Assembly: GCA_934500835.1 (NCBI GenBank)
Contig: CAKSTR010000005.1
Coordinates: 1-64,000 of the forward strand
From: an uncultured Paracoccaceae bacterium
GTDB taxonomy: Bacteria > Pseudomonadota > Alphaproteobacteria > Rhodobacterales > Rhodobacteraceae
Direction: 5' to 3'
Length of the DNA: 64,000 nt
A model generated the notes under the pieces. The model was not told the DNA's origin, did no database searches, and was given only the letters and a program-made list of their open reading frames with translations. Position numbers and translations under genes: made by a program. The first letter of the stretch is position 1; every line of letters begins with the position of its first letter. Shown here in pieces: positions 8,868 to 17,702 of the stretch.

Positions 8868-10640
8868 TCACGCCGCACTCTCTACCGTGCCCGGTCGATC
8901 TGCAACCAGATGCCCGCCGCCGATGTCGGTGAGAAGCAGTTTTTGCGGCCCTTGCCCGGCAGGATGGATCGGGCTGGGCACCTCTCCCGTCAGACGGGCA
9001 TTGGCCGGGCGGCGATGCGCGGGATCGGGCACAGGAACCGCCTCGATCAGTCGTCTGGTATAGGGGTGCTGCGGGTTGCCGAACACCTGTTCACGCGTCC
9101 CGGTTTCGACGATCTGGCCCAGATACATGACGCCGACGCGATCACAGATGTTCTCGACCACAGCCATGTCGTGGCTGATGAACAGATAGGCGACACCCAG
9201 ATCGCGCTTCAGATCGGCCAGCAGCGCCAGCACCCGCGCCTGAACCGAGACATCCAGCGCCGAGACGCTTTCGTCACAGATGATCAGCTTTGGCTGCAGC
9301 GCCAGCGCCCGGGCGATGCAGATGCGCTGGCGCTGGCCGCCCGAGAATTCATGCGGATAGCGGTGGACCGCATCGCGCGGCAGGCCGACCTTCTCGAACA
9401 ACTCGGCGGTGCGGGCGGCGCGCTGTTCAGCGGTGCCGATCCCGTGGATCACCAGCGGCTCGGCCACCAGATCCCCGACCGTCATGCGCGGGTCCAGCGC
9501 GGCCATCGGGTCCTGGAACACCATCTGCACATCGCGGCAGATCGCGCGCCGGCCTTCGCCGGTCAGCGAGGACAGGGGCTTGCCCGCCACTTCGATCCGT
9601 CCCTGATGCGGGGCAAGGCCAACGATCGCCTTGGCGATGGTCGACTTGCCGCAGCCGCTTTCGCCGACCAGGGCAAAGGTCTCGCCGGGCAGGATGTCGA
9701 AGCTGACCTGTTCGACCGCGTGGACGCGATGGGTGACGCGCTGCATCAGCCCGCCGCGGATGTCGAAGCGCACCTGAACGTCGGTCAGCCGCGCAACCGG
9801 AGCGGCGGGCGGCACCGGCAGCGCGCCCGAGCCATCGCCCATGCGCGGCACGGCGGCCAGCAGATCGCGGGTGTACTGCGCCTGCGGGGCGGCGAAGATC
9901 GGGTTGACGGCGCCCTCTTCCACCATCCGGCCGTGGCGCATGATGATGACGCGGGTCGCCATCTCGGCCACCACGCCCATGTCGTGGGTAATCAGGATCA
10001 GCGCCGTGCCGGTTTCGCGCTGAAGATCGCGCAGAAGATCCAGCACCTCGCGCTGCACGGTCACATCCAACGCGGTGGTGGGCTCATCACAGATCAGCAC
10101 ATCGGGGCGCAGCGCCAGCGCCATCGCGATCATCACCCGCTGGCGCATCCCGCCCGAAAGTTCGTGCGGATACTGGTCCAGCCGGCGTTCGGGCTGCGAG
10201 ATCCGCACCGATTGCAATGCGGCCAGTGCCCTTGCGCGCGCCTCGCCCCGCGACAGGGGTTCATGCGCGGTGATCGCCTCGACCAGTTGTGCGCCCACGG
10301 TCATCACCGGGTTCAGGCTGGTCATCGGCTCCTGAAAGATCATGGCGATGCGACCACCTCGGATGGGGCGCATGGCGGATTCCGGCAGGGTCAGAAGGTC
10401 GCGCCCGTCCAGCAGGATGCGGCCTGAGGTGGCCTGCACCTGCGGTGGCAAAAGGCCCATGATGGCAAGCGAGGTGATCGATTTGCCCGAGCCGCTTTCC
10501 CCGGCAATCGCCAATGTCTCGCTTCTGGCCAGATCGAAGGAAAGGCCTTCGACCAAGGGCTTGCCATGGACAGACACGCCCAGTCCCTGCACGGAAAGGA
10601 CGGGCGCCGGGGCGCCCGCCGATGGTAGTTGCACGGTCAT
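8868..10640 (-). CDS. amide/peptide-type ABC transporter, double ATPase
   Basis: A second DppD-DppF fusion (590 residues), with Walker A motifs at 47-54 (GESGSGKS) and 326-333 (GESGCGKS), signature LSGGM at 161 and a second FSGGQ in the C-terminal half. It serves the permeases at 13238-15039 rather than those downstream, judged by gene order: each module has one binding protein, two permeases and one fused ATPase. The start at 10640 gives an ATGA overlap with the amidase stop; the longer frame upstream reads through the amidase gene. Confidence 0.9.
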   Translation of the reverse strand: MTVQLPSAGAPAPVLSVQGLGVSVHGKPLVEGLSFDLARSETLAIAGESGSGKSITSLAIMGLLPPQVQATSGRILLDGRDLLTLPESAMRPIRGGRIAMIFQEPMTSLNPVMTVGAQLVEAITAHEPLSRGEARARALAALQSVRISQPERRLDQYPHELSGGMRQRVMIAMALALRPDVLICDEPTTALDVTVQREVLDLLRDLQRETGTALILITHDMGVVAEMATRVIIMRHGRMVEEGAVNPIFAAPQAQYTRDLLAAVPRMGDGSGALPVPPAAPVARLTDVQVRFDIRGGLMQRVTHRVHAVEQVSFDILPGETFALVGESGCGKSTIAKAIVGLAPHQGRIEVAGKPLSSLTGEGRRAICRDVQMVFQDPMAALDPRMTVGDLVAEPLVIHGIGTAEQRAARTAELFEKVGLPRDAVHRYPHEFSGGQRQRICIARALALQPKLIICDESVSALDVSVQARVLALLADLKRDLGVAYLFISHDMAVVENICDRVGVMYLGQIVETGTREQVFGNPQHPYTRRLIEAVPVPDPAHRRPANARLTGEVPSPIHPAGQGPQKLLLTDIGGGHLVADRPGTVESAA

Positions 10641-11596
10641 TCGAAAACGGCGCGCGGGAAGTAGAAGCTGACCACCCAGTTCGGCATGTCGACGATTTCC
10701 GAGATGCGCAGATCGCCGCAGGTCGAGCACAGCATATAGGCCTCGACCGCCGAGATGCTGCGGCTGGCGCACAGAAAGTCCACCATCCCCGCCACCGCGT
10801 CGCGGGCGCCGGTCATCAGGTCCGGGCCGATGCCGGTCGTCACCTCATAGCCCTTGGCGTCCAGATGGGTGGTGACAGGGCCGGGGGTGGTGAAGCGCGG
10901 CATCTTCAGGTTCGCGCCCTTCACCAGATCCAGCGTCAGCACCACATCCATCGGGCTTTCAATCGCCGTACCGCAGACCTCGCCATCCCCCTGTGCGGCA
11001 TGGGTGTCGCCCACGCTGAAGAGGGCGCCCGCCACCTCGACCGGCAGGTAAAGCGTGGTGCCCGCCGCCAGATCGCGGATGTCGAGATTGCCGCCGACCC
11101 GCCGGGGCGGGACGACGGAATGATGCCCGGCTTCCGCCGGCGCGCAGCCGATGGTGCCGGCAAACGGCTTCAGCGGGATTCTGGCCTGACTGGACCACAG
11201 CGCGGGAGCCATGGTGGCAGGGTCGAAATCCCAGATGATCAGCGCGGGATCGGTGAACTGGTCGGCCAAGAGGCCAAAGCCAGGGATGTTCGCCGTCCAG
11301 CCCCAGCCGCGGCCGTTCTGCGCCTGTGGGGTGAAGCTGTCGATGGTGATCTTCAGCGCGTCGCCCGGCATCGCCCCTTCGACCCAGATCGGGCCGGAGA
11401 CCGGGTTGATCTTGCCGAAATCCAGCGCGGTCACATCGGCCAGCTTCGACGACGGGCCAAGCTGGCCCGCCGAGGAATCATGACAGTGGAACAGGATCGT
11501 CGATCCCGGCTCCACCCGTTCGGCGGGGGCAATGGAATTGTCCCAGCCAAAGTGGTGCTGTGCGCCGTGGATCGTGTAGTTGCAGGCTTTGCACAT
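10637..11596 (-). CDS. acetamidase/formamidase family protein
   Basis: The 319-residue protein matches the FmdA/AmdA family in length and motifs: an N-terminal HHFGWDNS segment, a central glycine-rich VGGNLDIRDL motif and the GDTHAAQGDGEVCGTAIE motif with likely metal-binding and catalytic residues. Family members hydrolyse short amides such as formamide or acetamide to ammonia and the acid, in the cytoplasm. It sits between the binding protein and the ATPase of an ABC transporter under an amiC-amiR regulator pair, which strongly supports an amide substrate. Which amide is not determined by sequence. Confidence 0.85.
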   Translation of the reverse strand: MCKACNYTIHGAQHHFGWDNSIAPAERVEPGSTILFHCHDSSAGQLGPSSKLADVTALDFGKINPVSGPIWVEGAMPGDALKITIDSFTPQAQNGRGWGWTANIPGFGLLADQFTDPALIIWDFDPATMAPALWSSQARIPLKPFAGTIGCAPAEAGHHSVVPPRRVGGNLDIRDLAAGTTLYLPVEVAGALFSVGDTHAAQGDGEVCGTAIESPMDVVLTLDLVKGANLKMPRFTTPGPVTTHLDAKGYEVTTGIGPDLMTGARDAVAGMVDFLCASRSISAVEAYMLCSTCGDLRISEIVDMPNWVVSFYFPRAVFE

Positions 11597-11600
11597 GGGA

Positions 11601-13211
11601 TTACTCGGTCACATAGACGTAGTCGTAGTTGATCGGAATCGACACCGGATCGACGTAAAGCGCGTCCTCGCCGCCCATGCGGGCCGATTTCATCGTGTAG
11701 CGCTGTTCGTTGAAGACCGGTGCCCAGGGGGCGTCGTCCATGATCTTGACGTAGATCTCGGACCACATCGCCAGACGGGCCGGGTCGTTGGGGTCGCGGA
11801 AGCTGTCGGCTTTCACCGCCTCGGCGTCCAGCGCCTCGTTGCAGTATTTCGCCCAGTTCCAGCCGCCATCGCCCGCACCAGCGCAGCCAAGGATCGGGCC
11901 GTAGAAGTTGGACGGATCGGGGAAGTCGGCGATCCAGCCCATGCCGCCCGACCAGACCATCGGTGCGGTGCCCGCGCCGCCGGCCTCGATCACATTGGCC
12001 TGCGCAAGGTTTTGCAGGGAGGCCTTGATGCCGATGGCCGCCAGATCCTGCTGGATCGCCTGGGCAATCCGCGGGTTCGGGTCGGTGTTCATCACATAAA
12101 GCTCGGTCTCGAACCCGTCGGGGAAGCCGGCCTCGGCCAGCAGGGCCTTGGCGCCTTCGGGATCATAGGCATAGCCCTTGTAGTCCGATGCATAGCCCGG
12201 CATCGACGGGGGCAGCGGCTGGTTCGCCGGCACGGCACGGCCGTTGATGATCTGGACGATCCGCTCCTTGTTCAGCGCCATGTTCACCGCGCGGCGCACT
12301 TCGACCTTGTCGAAGGGCGGTTGGGTGACGTTCATGGTGATGTAGCCGGTATGAAGCTGGCCGCCCTCGACCACGCGGGCGGCCTGTTCGGGATCGCCCA
12401 TGACTTCGGTGAATTTCGCCGGCGGGATGCCGTCGCCGGGGACGTCCACCTCGCCTTTCTGCAGCCGAAGCAGGGCCACGACCGGTTCCTGCCCGACCTC
12501 GACGGTGATGCTGTCCAGATAGGGCACGCCGGCCATCCAGTAGTCAGCATTCTTCTGGAAGACGAGGCGTTGACCGATGGTCCATTCCGCAAGACTGAAG
12601 GCCCCGGTGCCGACGGGATGCTTGCCGAAATCGGCACCGAATTCCTCGACCGCCTCTTTCGGCACGACGTATGAGAAGTTCAGCGCCATGACATGCAGGA
12701 AGGTGGCGTCGGGCCGCGACAGGGTGATTTCCACCGTCTGCGGGTCGATCACCTTGACGCCGGACAGGCCGTCCGCACCGGCATTCTCGAACCCGGCGAT
12801 GGAGCCGAAGAAGCCCGCCCCCGGCGATTGGGTCTCGGGGTTGGTCACGCGGTCCAGCGAGTATTTCACATCCTCGGCCGTCATCTCGCGGCCATTGTGG
12901 AACTTCACGCCGGCGCGCAGCTTGAAGGTGTAGACCAGCCCGTCTTCGGACAGGGTGTAGCTTTCGGCCAGGCCGGGGCGCAGCGTGGTGGTGCCGGGCA
13001 CGTAATCCATCAGCCCGTCGAACAGCGATTTGATCATCGACCAGTTCTGCCAGTCGTAGCCGATGGCCGGGTCCAGCGTGGCCACGTCGTCCTTGTAGGT
13101 CAGGATGACGTCGCCGCCGGGCTTGGCGTTCGGGTCGGGCGTGTAGTCCTGCGCAGATGCGGGCAGGGCAAGGCAAAGCGCCAGTGCGGTGGAGGCAAGC
13201 CAGTGTTTCAT
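11601..13211 (-). CDS. amide/peptide-type ABC transporter substrate-binding protein
   Basis: A 536-residue SBP_bac_5 protein with a clean signal peptide (MKHWLASTALALCLALPASA-Q). The lid motif GREMTAEDVKYSLDR and the HPVGTGAFSLAEW segment are typical of the DppA lineage. A GGAGAG site precedes the ATG. It lies 26 bp after the permease genes and 4 bp before the amidase. The usual DppA fold binds dipeptides, but the amidase and AmiC context suggest an amide or amidated amino acid as ligand; this is inferred. Confidence 0.88.
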   Translation of the reverse strand: MKHWLASTALALCLALPASAQDYTPDPNAKPGGDVILTYKDDVATLDPAIGYDWQNWSMIKSLFDGLMDYVPGTTTLRPGLAESYTLSEDGLVYTFKLRAGVKFHNGREMTAEDVKYSLDRVTNPETQSPGAGFFGSIAGFENAGADGLSGVKVIDPQTVEITLSRPDATFLHVMALNFSYVVPKEAVEEFGADFGKHPVGTGAFSLAEWTIGQRLVFQKNADYWMAGVPYLDSITVEVGQEPVVALLRLQKGEVDVPGDGIPPAKFTEVMGDPEQAARVVEGGQLHTGYITMNVTQPPFDKVEVRRAVNMALNKERIVQIINGRAVPANQPLPPSMPGYASDYKGYAYDPEGAKALLAEAGFPDGFETELYVMNTDPNPRIAQAIQQDLAAIGIKASLQNLAQANVIEAGGAGTAPMVWSGGMGWIADFPDPSNFYGPILGCAGAGDGGWNWAKYCNEALDAEAVKADSFRDPNDPARLAMWSEIYVKIMDDAPWAPVFNEQRYTMKSARMGGEDALYVDPVSIPINYDYVYVTE

Positions 13212-13237
13212 CTCATCTCTCCTGTTGGTTTCTTGTT

Positions 13238-14158
13238 TCAGCGAAGGCGGATGCGGGGGTCAATCAAGGGTGCGATCAGGTCGGCCAGCAGGTTGCCCAG
13301 CACGATGGCGGTGGCCGAGACCAGCGTGACCCCCATGATGATCGGGATGTCGACGCGCTGGATGGCCTGCCAGGCCAGCTGCCCCATGCCGGGCCAGCCG
13401 AAGACGGATTCGACGACGACGATGCCGCCCATGAAGATGCCGATGTCGATGCCGATCATGGCGATGATGGGCAGGATCGCGTTCGGCAGGGCATGGCGCA
13501 GGATCACCCTTGCACGGCCCAGGCCCTTGGCACGGGCGGTGCGGATGTAATCGGCGCGCAAGACTTCGATCATGGATGACCGCATCATGCGGGAATACCA
13601 GCCGGACCCAAGGATGCCGAGGGTCAGCGCCGGCAGCACCAGATGGGCGGCGGTGCCGTAGCCGCCGATCGGGAACCACTCCAGCCGCACGGCAAAGACA
13701 TAGAGCAGGAGCAGCCCCACCACGAATTGCGGGGCCGAGACGGCGACGAACCCGGTGACCATCAGCCCCTGATCCAGCGTCCGGCCCTTCCACAGTGCGG
13801 CGATGACGCCAAGGGTCAGGCCGATGACCAGCTCGGCCGCGATCCCGGCGGCCATCAGCAGAAGGGTGGCGGGCAGGCGGGACCAGATCAGCGTCGCCAC
13901 GTCGGTCTTCTGCAGGTAGCTGCGGCCAAGATCGCCCTGCACGAGATTCCACAGATAGCGACCGTATTGCACGATGAAGGGCTGGTCGAGGCCAAGCTGG
14001 GCGCGGATGTTCTCGACCGTGGCCGCGGTGGCGGCCCGCCCGGCGATCTGTCGCACCGGGTCGGCGGGCAGGACGAAAAGCAGGATGAAGGTGATGAAGC
14101 TGACGCCCAGCAGGATCAGGGCAGACTGGACCAGCCGGCGCAAAAGGTACGAAGCCAT
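13238..14158 (-). CDS. amide/peptide-type ABC transporter permease (DppB-like)
   Basis: A 306-residue DppB-type permease beginning MASYLLRRLVQSALILLG, with the first helix at residues 9-30, a periplasmic segment with LGLDQPFIVQYGRYL, and the EAA loop TARAKGLGRARVILRHALPNA. I set the start at 14158, where the upstream stop and this ATG share one base (TGATG). The longer open frame to 14728 is only overlap with the neighbouring permease. Confidence 0.9.
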   Translation of the reverse strand: MASYLLRRLVQSALILLGVSFITFILLFVLPADPVRQIAGRAATAATVENIRAQLGLDQPFIVQYGRYLWNLVQGDLGRSYLQKTDVATLIWSRLPATLLLMAAGIAAELVIGLTLGVIAALWKGRTLDQGLMVTGFVAVSAPQFVVGLLLLYVFAVRLEWFPIGGYGTAAHLVLPALTLGILGSGWYSRMMRSSMIEVLRADYIRTARAKGLGRARVILRHALPNAILPIIAMIGIDIGIFMGGIVVVESVFGWPGMGQLAWQAIQRVDIPIIMGVTLVSATAIVLGNLLADLIAPLIDPRIRLR

Positions 14159-15039
14159 CAGTCGCGCCCCCGTTGCACCGGGTCCAGCACATCGCGCAGA
14201 GCATCGCCGACAAGGTTGAAGGCCAGCGCCAGCAGCACGATGGCCGCGCCGGGGATGAAGACCAGCCAGGGGGCGGCCTGGAAATAGGTCTGGTTCTCGA
14301 AGATGATGTTGCCCCAGCTGGGGGTGGGCGGCTGCACGCCGACGCCAAGGAAGGAAAGCGTCGCCTCCAGAAGCACGGTGGTGGAAATCCCCAGCGTGCC
14401 CCAGACGATCACCGTCGGCACCAGATGCGGCAGGATGTGTCTGAACAGGATGCGTCCGGTGCCCGCGCCAAGGGTGCGCTCGGCCTGAATGAACTCGCGT
14501 TCGGCCAGTGTCGTGGTCTCGGTATAGATCACGCGGGCGGTCTGCACCCAGTTCACCAGGGCGATCACCATGGCCACGATCCAGAGCGAGGGCGAGAAAA
14601 TCGCGGCAAGGCAGATCGCCAGCAGCAGCGCCGGGAAGGCCATCATCAGATCGGTCAGCCGCATCAGCACCGTGCCGATCCAGCCCCGGAAGAAACCGGC
14701 GGTCACGCCGACCAGCGTGCCGATGCACAGCGCGATGCCATTGGCGACGACACCGATCACCAGCGAGGTCTGCGCGCCGTAAAGCATCCGGCTGAAGAGG
14801 TCGCGGCCAAGAAGATCGGTGCCGAAGACGAAGGTCTCGTTCGGCGGCAACGGCGCGCCTTCGATGGTCAGCCCGTCGAAATGCTGCGTTTCGGCGGCAT
14901 AGGGCGCGATCCAGGGCGCCAGAAGCGCGCCCAGAACCACCAGGGCAATGATGACCAGCCCCAGCAGCGCCAGCTTGCGGCGCATCAGGCGGCGCAGGGC
15001 CGAGGCCGGGCGCCGTGCAATGACGGTGGCATCAGTCAT
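14158..15039 (-). CDS. amide/peptide-type ABC transporter permease (DppC-like)
   Basis: A 293-residue DppC-type permease. The first helix is near residues 24-45, then a loop containing FVFGTDLLGRDLFSRMLYG, the subfamily hallmark, and five further helices with the EAA loop (QAERTLGAGTGRILFRHILPH). I start it at MTDATVIARR (15039), which overlaps the amiR stop by 8 bp; an in-frame ATG at 15081 would overlap amiR much further and add non-conserved residues. Confidence 0.88.
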   Translation of the reverse strand: MTDATVIARRPASALRRLMRRKLALLGLVIIALVVLGALLAPWIAPYAAETQHFDGLTIEGAPLPPNETFVFGTDLLGRDLFSRMLYGAQTSLVIGVVANGIALCIGTLVGVTAGFFRGWIGTVLMRLTDLMMAFPALLLAICLAAIFSPSLWIVAMVIALVNWVQTARVIYTETTTLAEREFIQAERTLGAGTGRILFRHILPHLVPTVIVWGTLGISTTVLLEATLSFLGVGVQPPTPSWGNIIFENQTYFQAAPWLVFIPGAAIVLLALAFNLVGDALRDVLDPVQRGRD

Positions 15040-15634
15040 CGGCCTGCCCCATTGCCTTTGGCGGGCGCTGCGCGGCCACAACGCGTTCTGCCGCGGCCTC
15101 GATGCTGATCCGCCAGGCCATCGCCATGGCGCGCAACTGGGCGTAAGAGTCTTCCTCGGTCTTGCCCAGGCCCATCAGCATGGTCACCGCCCGCACCACG
15201 GTCTGGCGCTGGTCCAGCCGCTGGCGCAAAGCTTCGATCTCTGCCCCCAGGGCCTGACGGGCGTCAAAAGCGGCCCGGCCAGTCAAAAGCGCGGAAAACG
15301 CCCCGCCATCGCCGATGGGCTTGACCAGCTGGGCATCCGCCCCTGCGTTCAGCGCCCATTCGATCCGGCCCGGCGCTTCGGAGCCGATAAGCGCAATCAT
15401 CGGCATCGGCGCCTCGCCCGGGGCCCATGGGAACTGGCTGTCATGGCCGTGGTCGGCGTCGAAAAAGACGAAATCGGCGGCAAGGACCGAAGCGGGCAGG
15501 TCGGGCCAGCATTGCTCCACCTCAAGCCCGATGGCGTGCAGCTGGCGCTCCAGCGCCTGCACGGTGGGGTGCGGGCGGTGCAAGAGCACGGCCCTTGCCC
15601 CGCCAAGGTTCTGGGCCCGGACGCGGCGTCTCAT
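15032..15634 (-). CDS. amiR: AmiR-like ANTAR antiterminator
   Basis: The 200-residue protein has a pseudo-receiver domain (about 12-118), with FFDAD around 57-61 and a conserved-type Lys at 105. A helical linker follows, then an ANTAR RNA-binding domain (about 130-187) with the pattern RAVTMLMGLGKTEEDSYAQLRAMAM. In Pseudomonas, AmiR binds nascent RNA to stop a leader terminator from forming and is held inactive by AmiC until an amide binds. Here it overlaps amiC by 4 bp and precedes an amide/peptide transporter, so the same circuit is likely. A leader terminator is visible upstream of amiC. Confidence 0.85.
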   Translation of the reverse strand: MRRRVRAQNLGGARAVLLHRPHPTVQALERQLHAIGLEVEQCWPDLPASVLAADFVFFDADHGHDSQFPWAPGEAPMPMIALIGSEAPGRIEWALNAGADAQLVKPIGDGGAFSALLTGRAAFDARQALGAEIEALRQRLDQRQTVVRAVTMLMGLGKTEEDSYAQLRAMAMAWRISIEAAAERVVAAQRPPKAMGQADD

Positions 15635-16725
15635 GGCACCACCCGCAGCTTCGCACCCGTGACAGGCAGATCGCGGCCACGGGTCAGCCATGGATCGCCG
15701 GCGATGCGGCCGAAATCACGGATCACCTCGAAGCGGCCACCCCGAACCTGCCCGATCAAGACGGGCAGTTCGGTGTGATGGGTGCGCGGATCGATTCCGA
15801 TTCCGGCCGCCGCACTTTCGGTCAGCAGGGCCGAGATCGGCAGGCTTTCCGCACCGGGCCGCCCGTTCAGCAGCGCCGCCAGCATCCAGACCGCAGCATG
15901 GGCGGAGGCCTCATGCGCAGAGCCGAAGCGCCGGGGCTGTGGCAGGCCGGCGGCAAAGCGGAAATAGGGCCCGGCCGCAATCAGCCCTTCGGCGGCGTCG
16001 CCGATGGCCGGCAATTCGCATTCGGTCAGGTTGCAGGACAGCACCGGACAGCTCTCGGGTCGGAAATGCGGATCTTCGCGGCCCAGTTCGGCATAGGCCT
16101 GCAGGAAGATGTATTGGGTGTGGCCGATCAGGTTGTTCAGGATGAAATCGGGGCGGGTGGCGCGGATTTCCTCGATCATCCGGCCGATGTCTGTCGATCC
16201 GATCGGCAGGTAACGCTCGCCCAGAACCTCGCCGCCGGCATCGGCGATCACCTCGCGGGCAAGGCGGTTCATCTCCCAGCCCCAGATGTAGTTCGATCCT
16301 GTCAGATAGCCGCGCCGCCCGAAACCGGCGAAGGTCCAGCCCAGCAAAGGCAACAGATGCTGGTTCGGGCAGGCATGGGTGTAGACCACATGGTCCGAGG
16401 TCTCGAACCCCTCGTAGGGCACCACATACCACAGGGTGCCCCGCGCACGCTCCAGCGTGGGGATCACTTCCTTGCGGCTCCAGCTGGTCACGCCGCCGAT
16501 GACATGGCGCGCACCGCTGGTCTGCAGGATCTCTTCGCACAGGGGGCCGTAAAGGTCGATGTTGCCGCCCGGATCGCGTTCGACGGGGGTGAAGCTGAGG
16601 TCCAGCGCCGGATCGCCGTTCACCTCGGCGACGGCGGTCAGCACGCCCATCCGGCACGCCTCGGAAATCAGCGAGTAGCTGCCCGAGCGCGAGTAGAGAA
16701 GGCCAAGGTCGATCCGCCGCTTCAT
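15631..16725 (-). CDS. amiC: AmiC-like amide sensor (periplasmic-binding fold, cytoplasmic)
   Basis: A 364-residue type-1 periplasmic-binding-protein fold without a signal peptide, starting MKRRIDLGLLYSRSGSYSL, as in Pseudomonas AmiC. It retains the GGVTSWSRKEVIPTLE and GSNYIWGWEMNR regions typical of the AmiC/UrtA sensor group. AmiC sequesters AmiR and releases it when a short-chain amide binds. The start at 16725 was preferred over the upstream ATG because the N-terminus then matches the family and because a terminator hairpin occupies the sequence just before it. The actual inducer is unknown. Confidence 0.85.
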   Translation of the reverse strand: MKRRIDLGLLYSRSGSYSLISEACRMGVLTAVAEVNGDPALDLSFTPVERDPGGNIDLYGPLCEEILQTSGARHVIGGVTSWSRKEVIPTLERARGTLWYVVPYEGFETSDHVVYTHACPNQHLLPLLGWTFAGFGRRGYLTGSNYIWGWEMNRLAREVIADAGGEVLGERYLPIGSTDIGRMIEEIRATRPDFILNNLIGHTQYIFLQAYAELGREDPHFRPESCPVLSCNLTECELPAIGDAAEGLIAAGPYFRFAAGLPQPRRFGSAHEASAHAAVWMLAALLNGRPGAESLPISALLTESAAAGIGIDPRTHHTELPVLIGQVRGGRFEVIRDFGRIAGDPWLTRGRDLPVTGAKLRVVP

Positions 16726-16740
16726 GCCATTCCACAAATG

Positions 16741-16770
16741 AAAAAGCCCCGCCTCCCGCAGCGCAGGGGC
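16741..16770 (-). terminator. leader terminator upstream of amiC (candidate AmiR target)
   Basis: On the minus strand a GC-rich hairpin (GCCCC-t-GC ... GC-GGGGC, with an inner CT/AG pair) is followed directly by UUUUU and then, 15 nt later, the amiC ATG. It is a credible intrinsic terminator in the transcript that must cross it to express amiC. It could also end the cys operon, which stops at 16869. I did not find an unambiguous pair of hexaloop hairpins of the classic ANTAR target type in the ~100 nt before it. Confidence 0.7.
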
Positions 16771-16868
16771 GCATGGGGAATCGGGGCCAGACTGCCACAA
16801 GTGATGCGCCATCAGACCGGACAACCGTGGCTGTCGTCAAGGTTTCATAGTGGGAAACGCTGTTTACT

Positions 16869-17702
16869 TCAGCCCTTCCTCGCCTCCATCGCTGTCTTTG
16901 CAATCAGAACGATCAAGGCGATTAGCGTCAGGGTTGTTGCCGCGGCAAAGGAGCCGGCGACGTTCAGGTCGTGGAACAGAAGGTCGATCTGCAGGGGCAG
17001 GGTATTTGTCTGGCCGCGGACGTTGCCGGAGACGACAGAGACCCCGCCGAACTCGCCGATCGCGCGCGCGCCGCACAGGATGGCGCCGTAGAGCAGCGCC
17101 CAGCGGATATTGGGCAGCGTCACCCGGCGAAACACCGACCATCCGCTGGCGCCAAGGGTCAGCGCGGCCTGCTCCTGCTCGGACCCCTGGGCCTGCATCA
17201 GCGGCAGCACCTCGCGCATCACGAAGGGCGAGGTGACGAACATGGTGACAAGCGCGATGCCGGGAAGGGCAAAGAGGATCTGGATGTCATGCGACAAAAG
17301 GAACGGACCAAGCAGCCCCTGCCGTCCGTAAAGCAGCAGATAGCAGATGCCCGCGATGATGGGCGAGATCGAGAAGGGGATTTCGATCAGGGTCAGCAGG
17401 GTCTTGCGACCGGGAAAGCTGAAGCGTGCAACCACCCAGGCGGCGGCGATGCCGAAGGCGATGTTGAAGGGCAGTACGATCACCGCGACCAGCATGGTCA
17501 GCCAGATGGCATGCAGCGTGTCGGGGGCAAGGATGTTGCCGGCGAACAGCCGCCAGCCCTCGGCCAGGGCGCGGTGGAAGATGAAGACCATCGGCACCAC
17601 GACGAAGATCGCCGTCAGGAGCAGCGCCAGGCCGATCAGCAGGCGCGGCACCAGCCGGCTTTCGGGGGGCGCCAAGGCGCCGGGGGCGGCTGCCGCACTC
17701 AT
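16869..17702 (-). CDS. cysW: sulfate/thiosulfate ABC transporter permease CysW
   Basis: A 277-residue permease of the CysW family with six predicted helices. The conserved CysT/CysW motifs PFVMREVLPLMQAQGSEQEQAA and GASGWSVFRRVTLPNIRWALLYG (EAA loop) and GARAIGEFGGVSVVSGNVRG are present. It forms the inner-membrane channel with CysT for sulfate or thiosulfate import. It overlaps cysT by 4 bp and is the last gene of the operon. Confidence 0.92.
   Translation of the reverse strand: MSAAAAPGALAPPESRLVPRLLIGLALLLTAIFVVVPMVFIFHRALAEGWRLFAGNILAPDTLHAIWLTMLVAVIVLPFNIAFGIAAAWVVARFSFPGRKTLLTLIEIPFSISPIIAGICYLLLYGRQGLLGPFLLSHDIQILFALPGIALVTMFVTSPFVMREVLPLMQAQGSEQEQAALTLGASGWSVFRRVTLPNIRWALLYGAILCGARAIGEFGGVSVVSGNVRGQTNTLPLQIDLLFHDLNVAGSFAAATTLTLIALIVLIAKTAMEARKG

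Noticed and set aside
16741..16770. Hairpin read purely as the cys operon terminator
   Set aside because: Possible, since cysW ends at 16869, but the hairpin lies 99 bp beyond that stop and only 15 bp before the amiC start, so it must also act on any amiC transcript begun upstream. I kept the leader interpretation and stated the alternative.
15427..17091. 554-residue plus-strand open frame over amiC/amiR
   Set aside because: Antisense shadow of amiC and amiR; composition and lack of motifs argue against coding.
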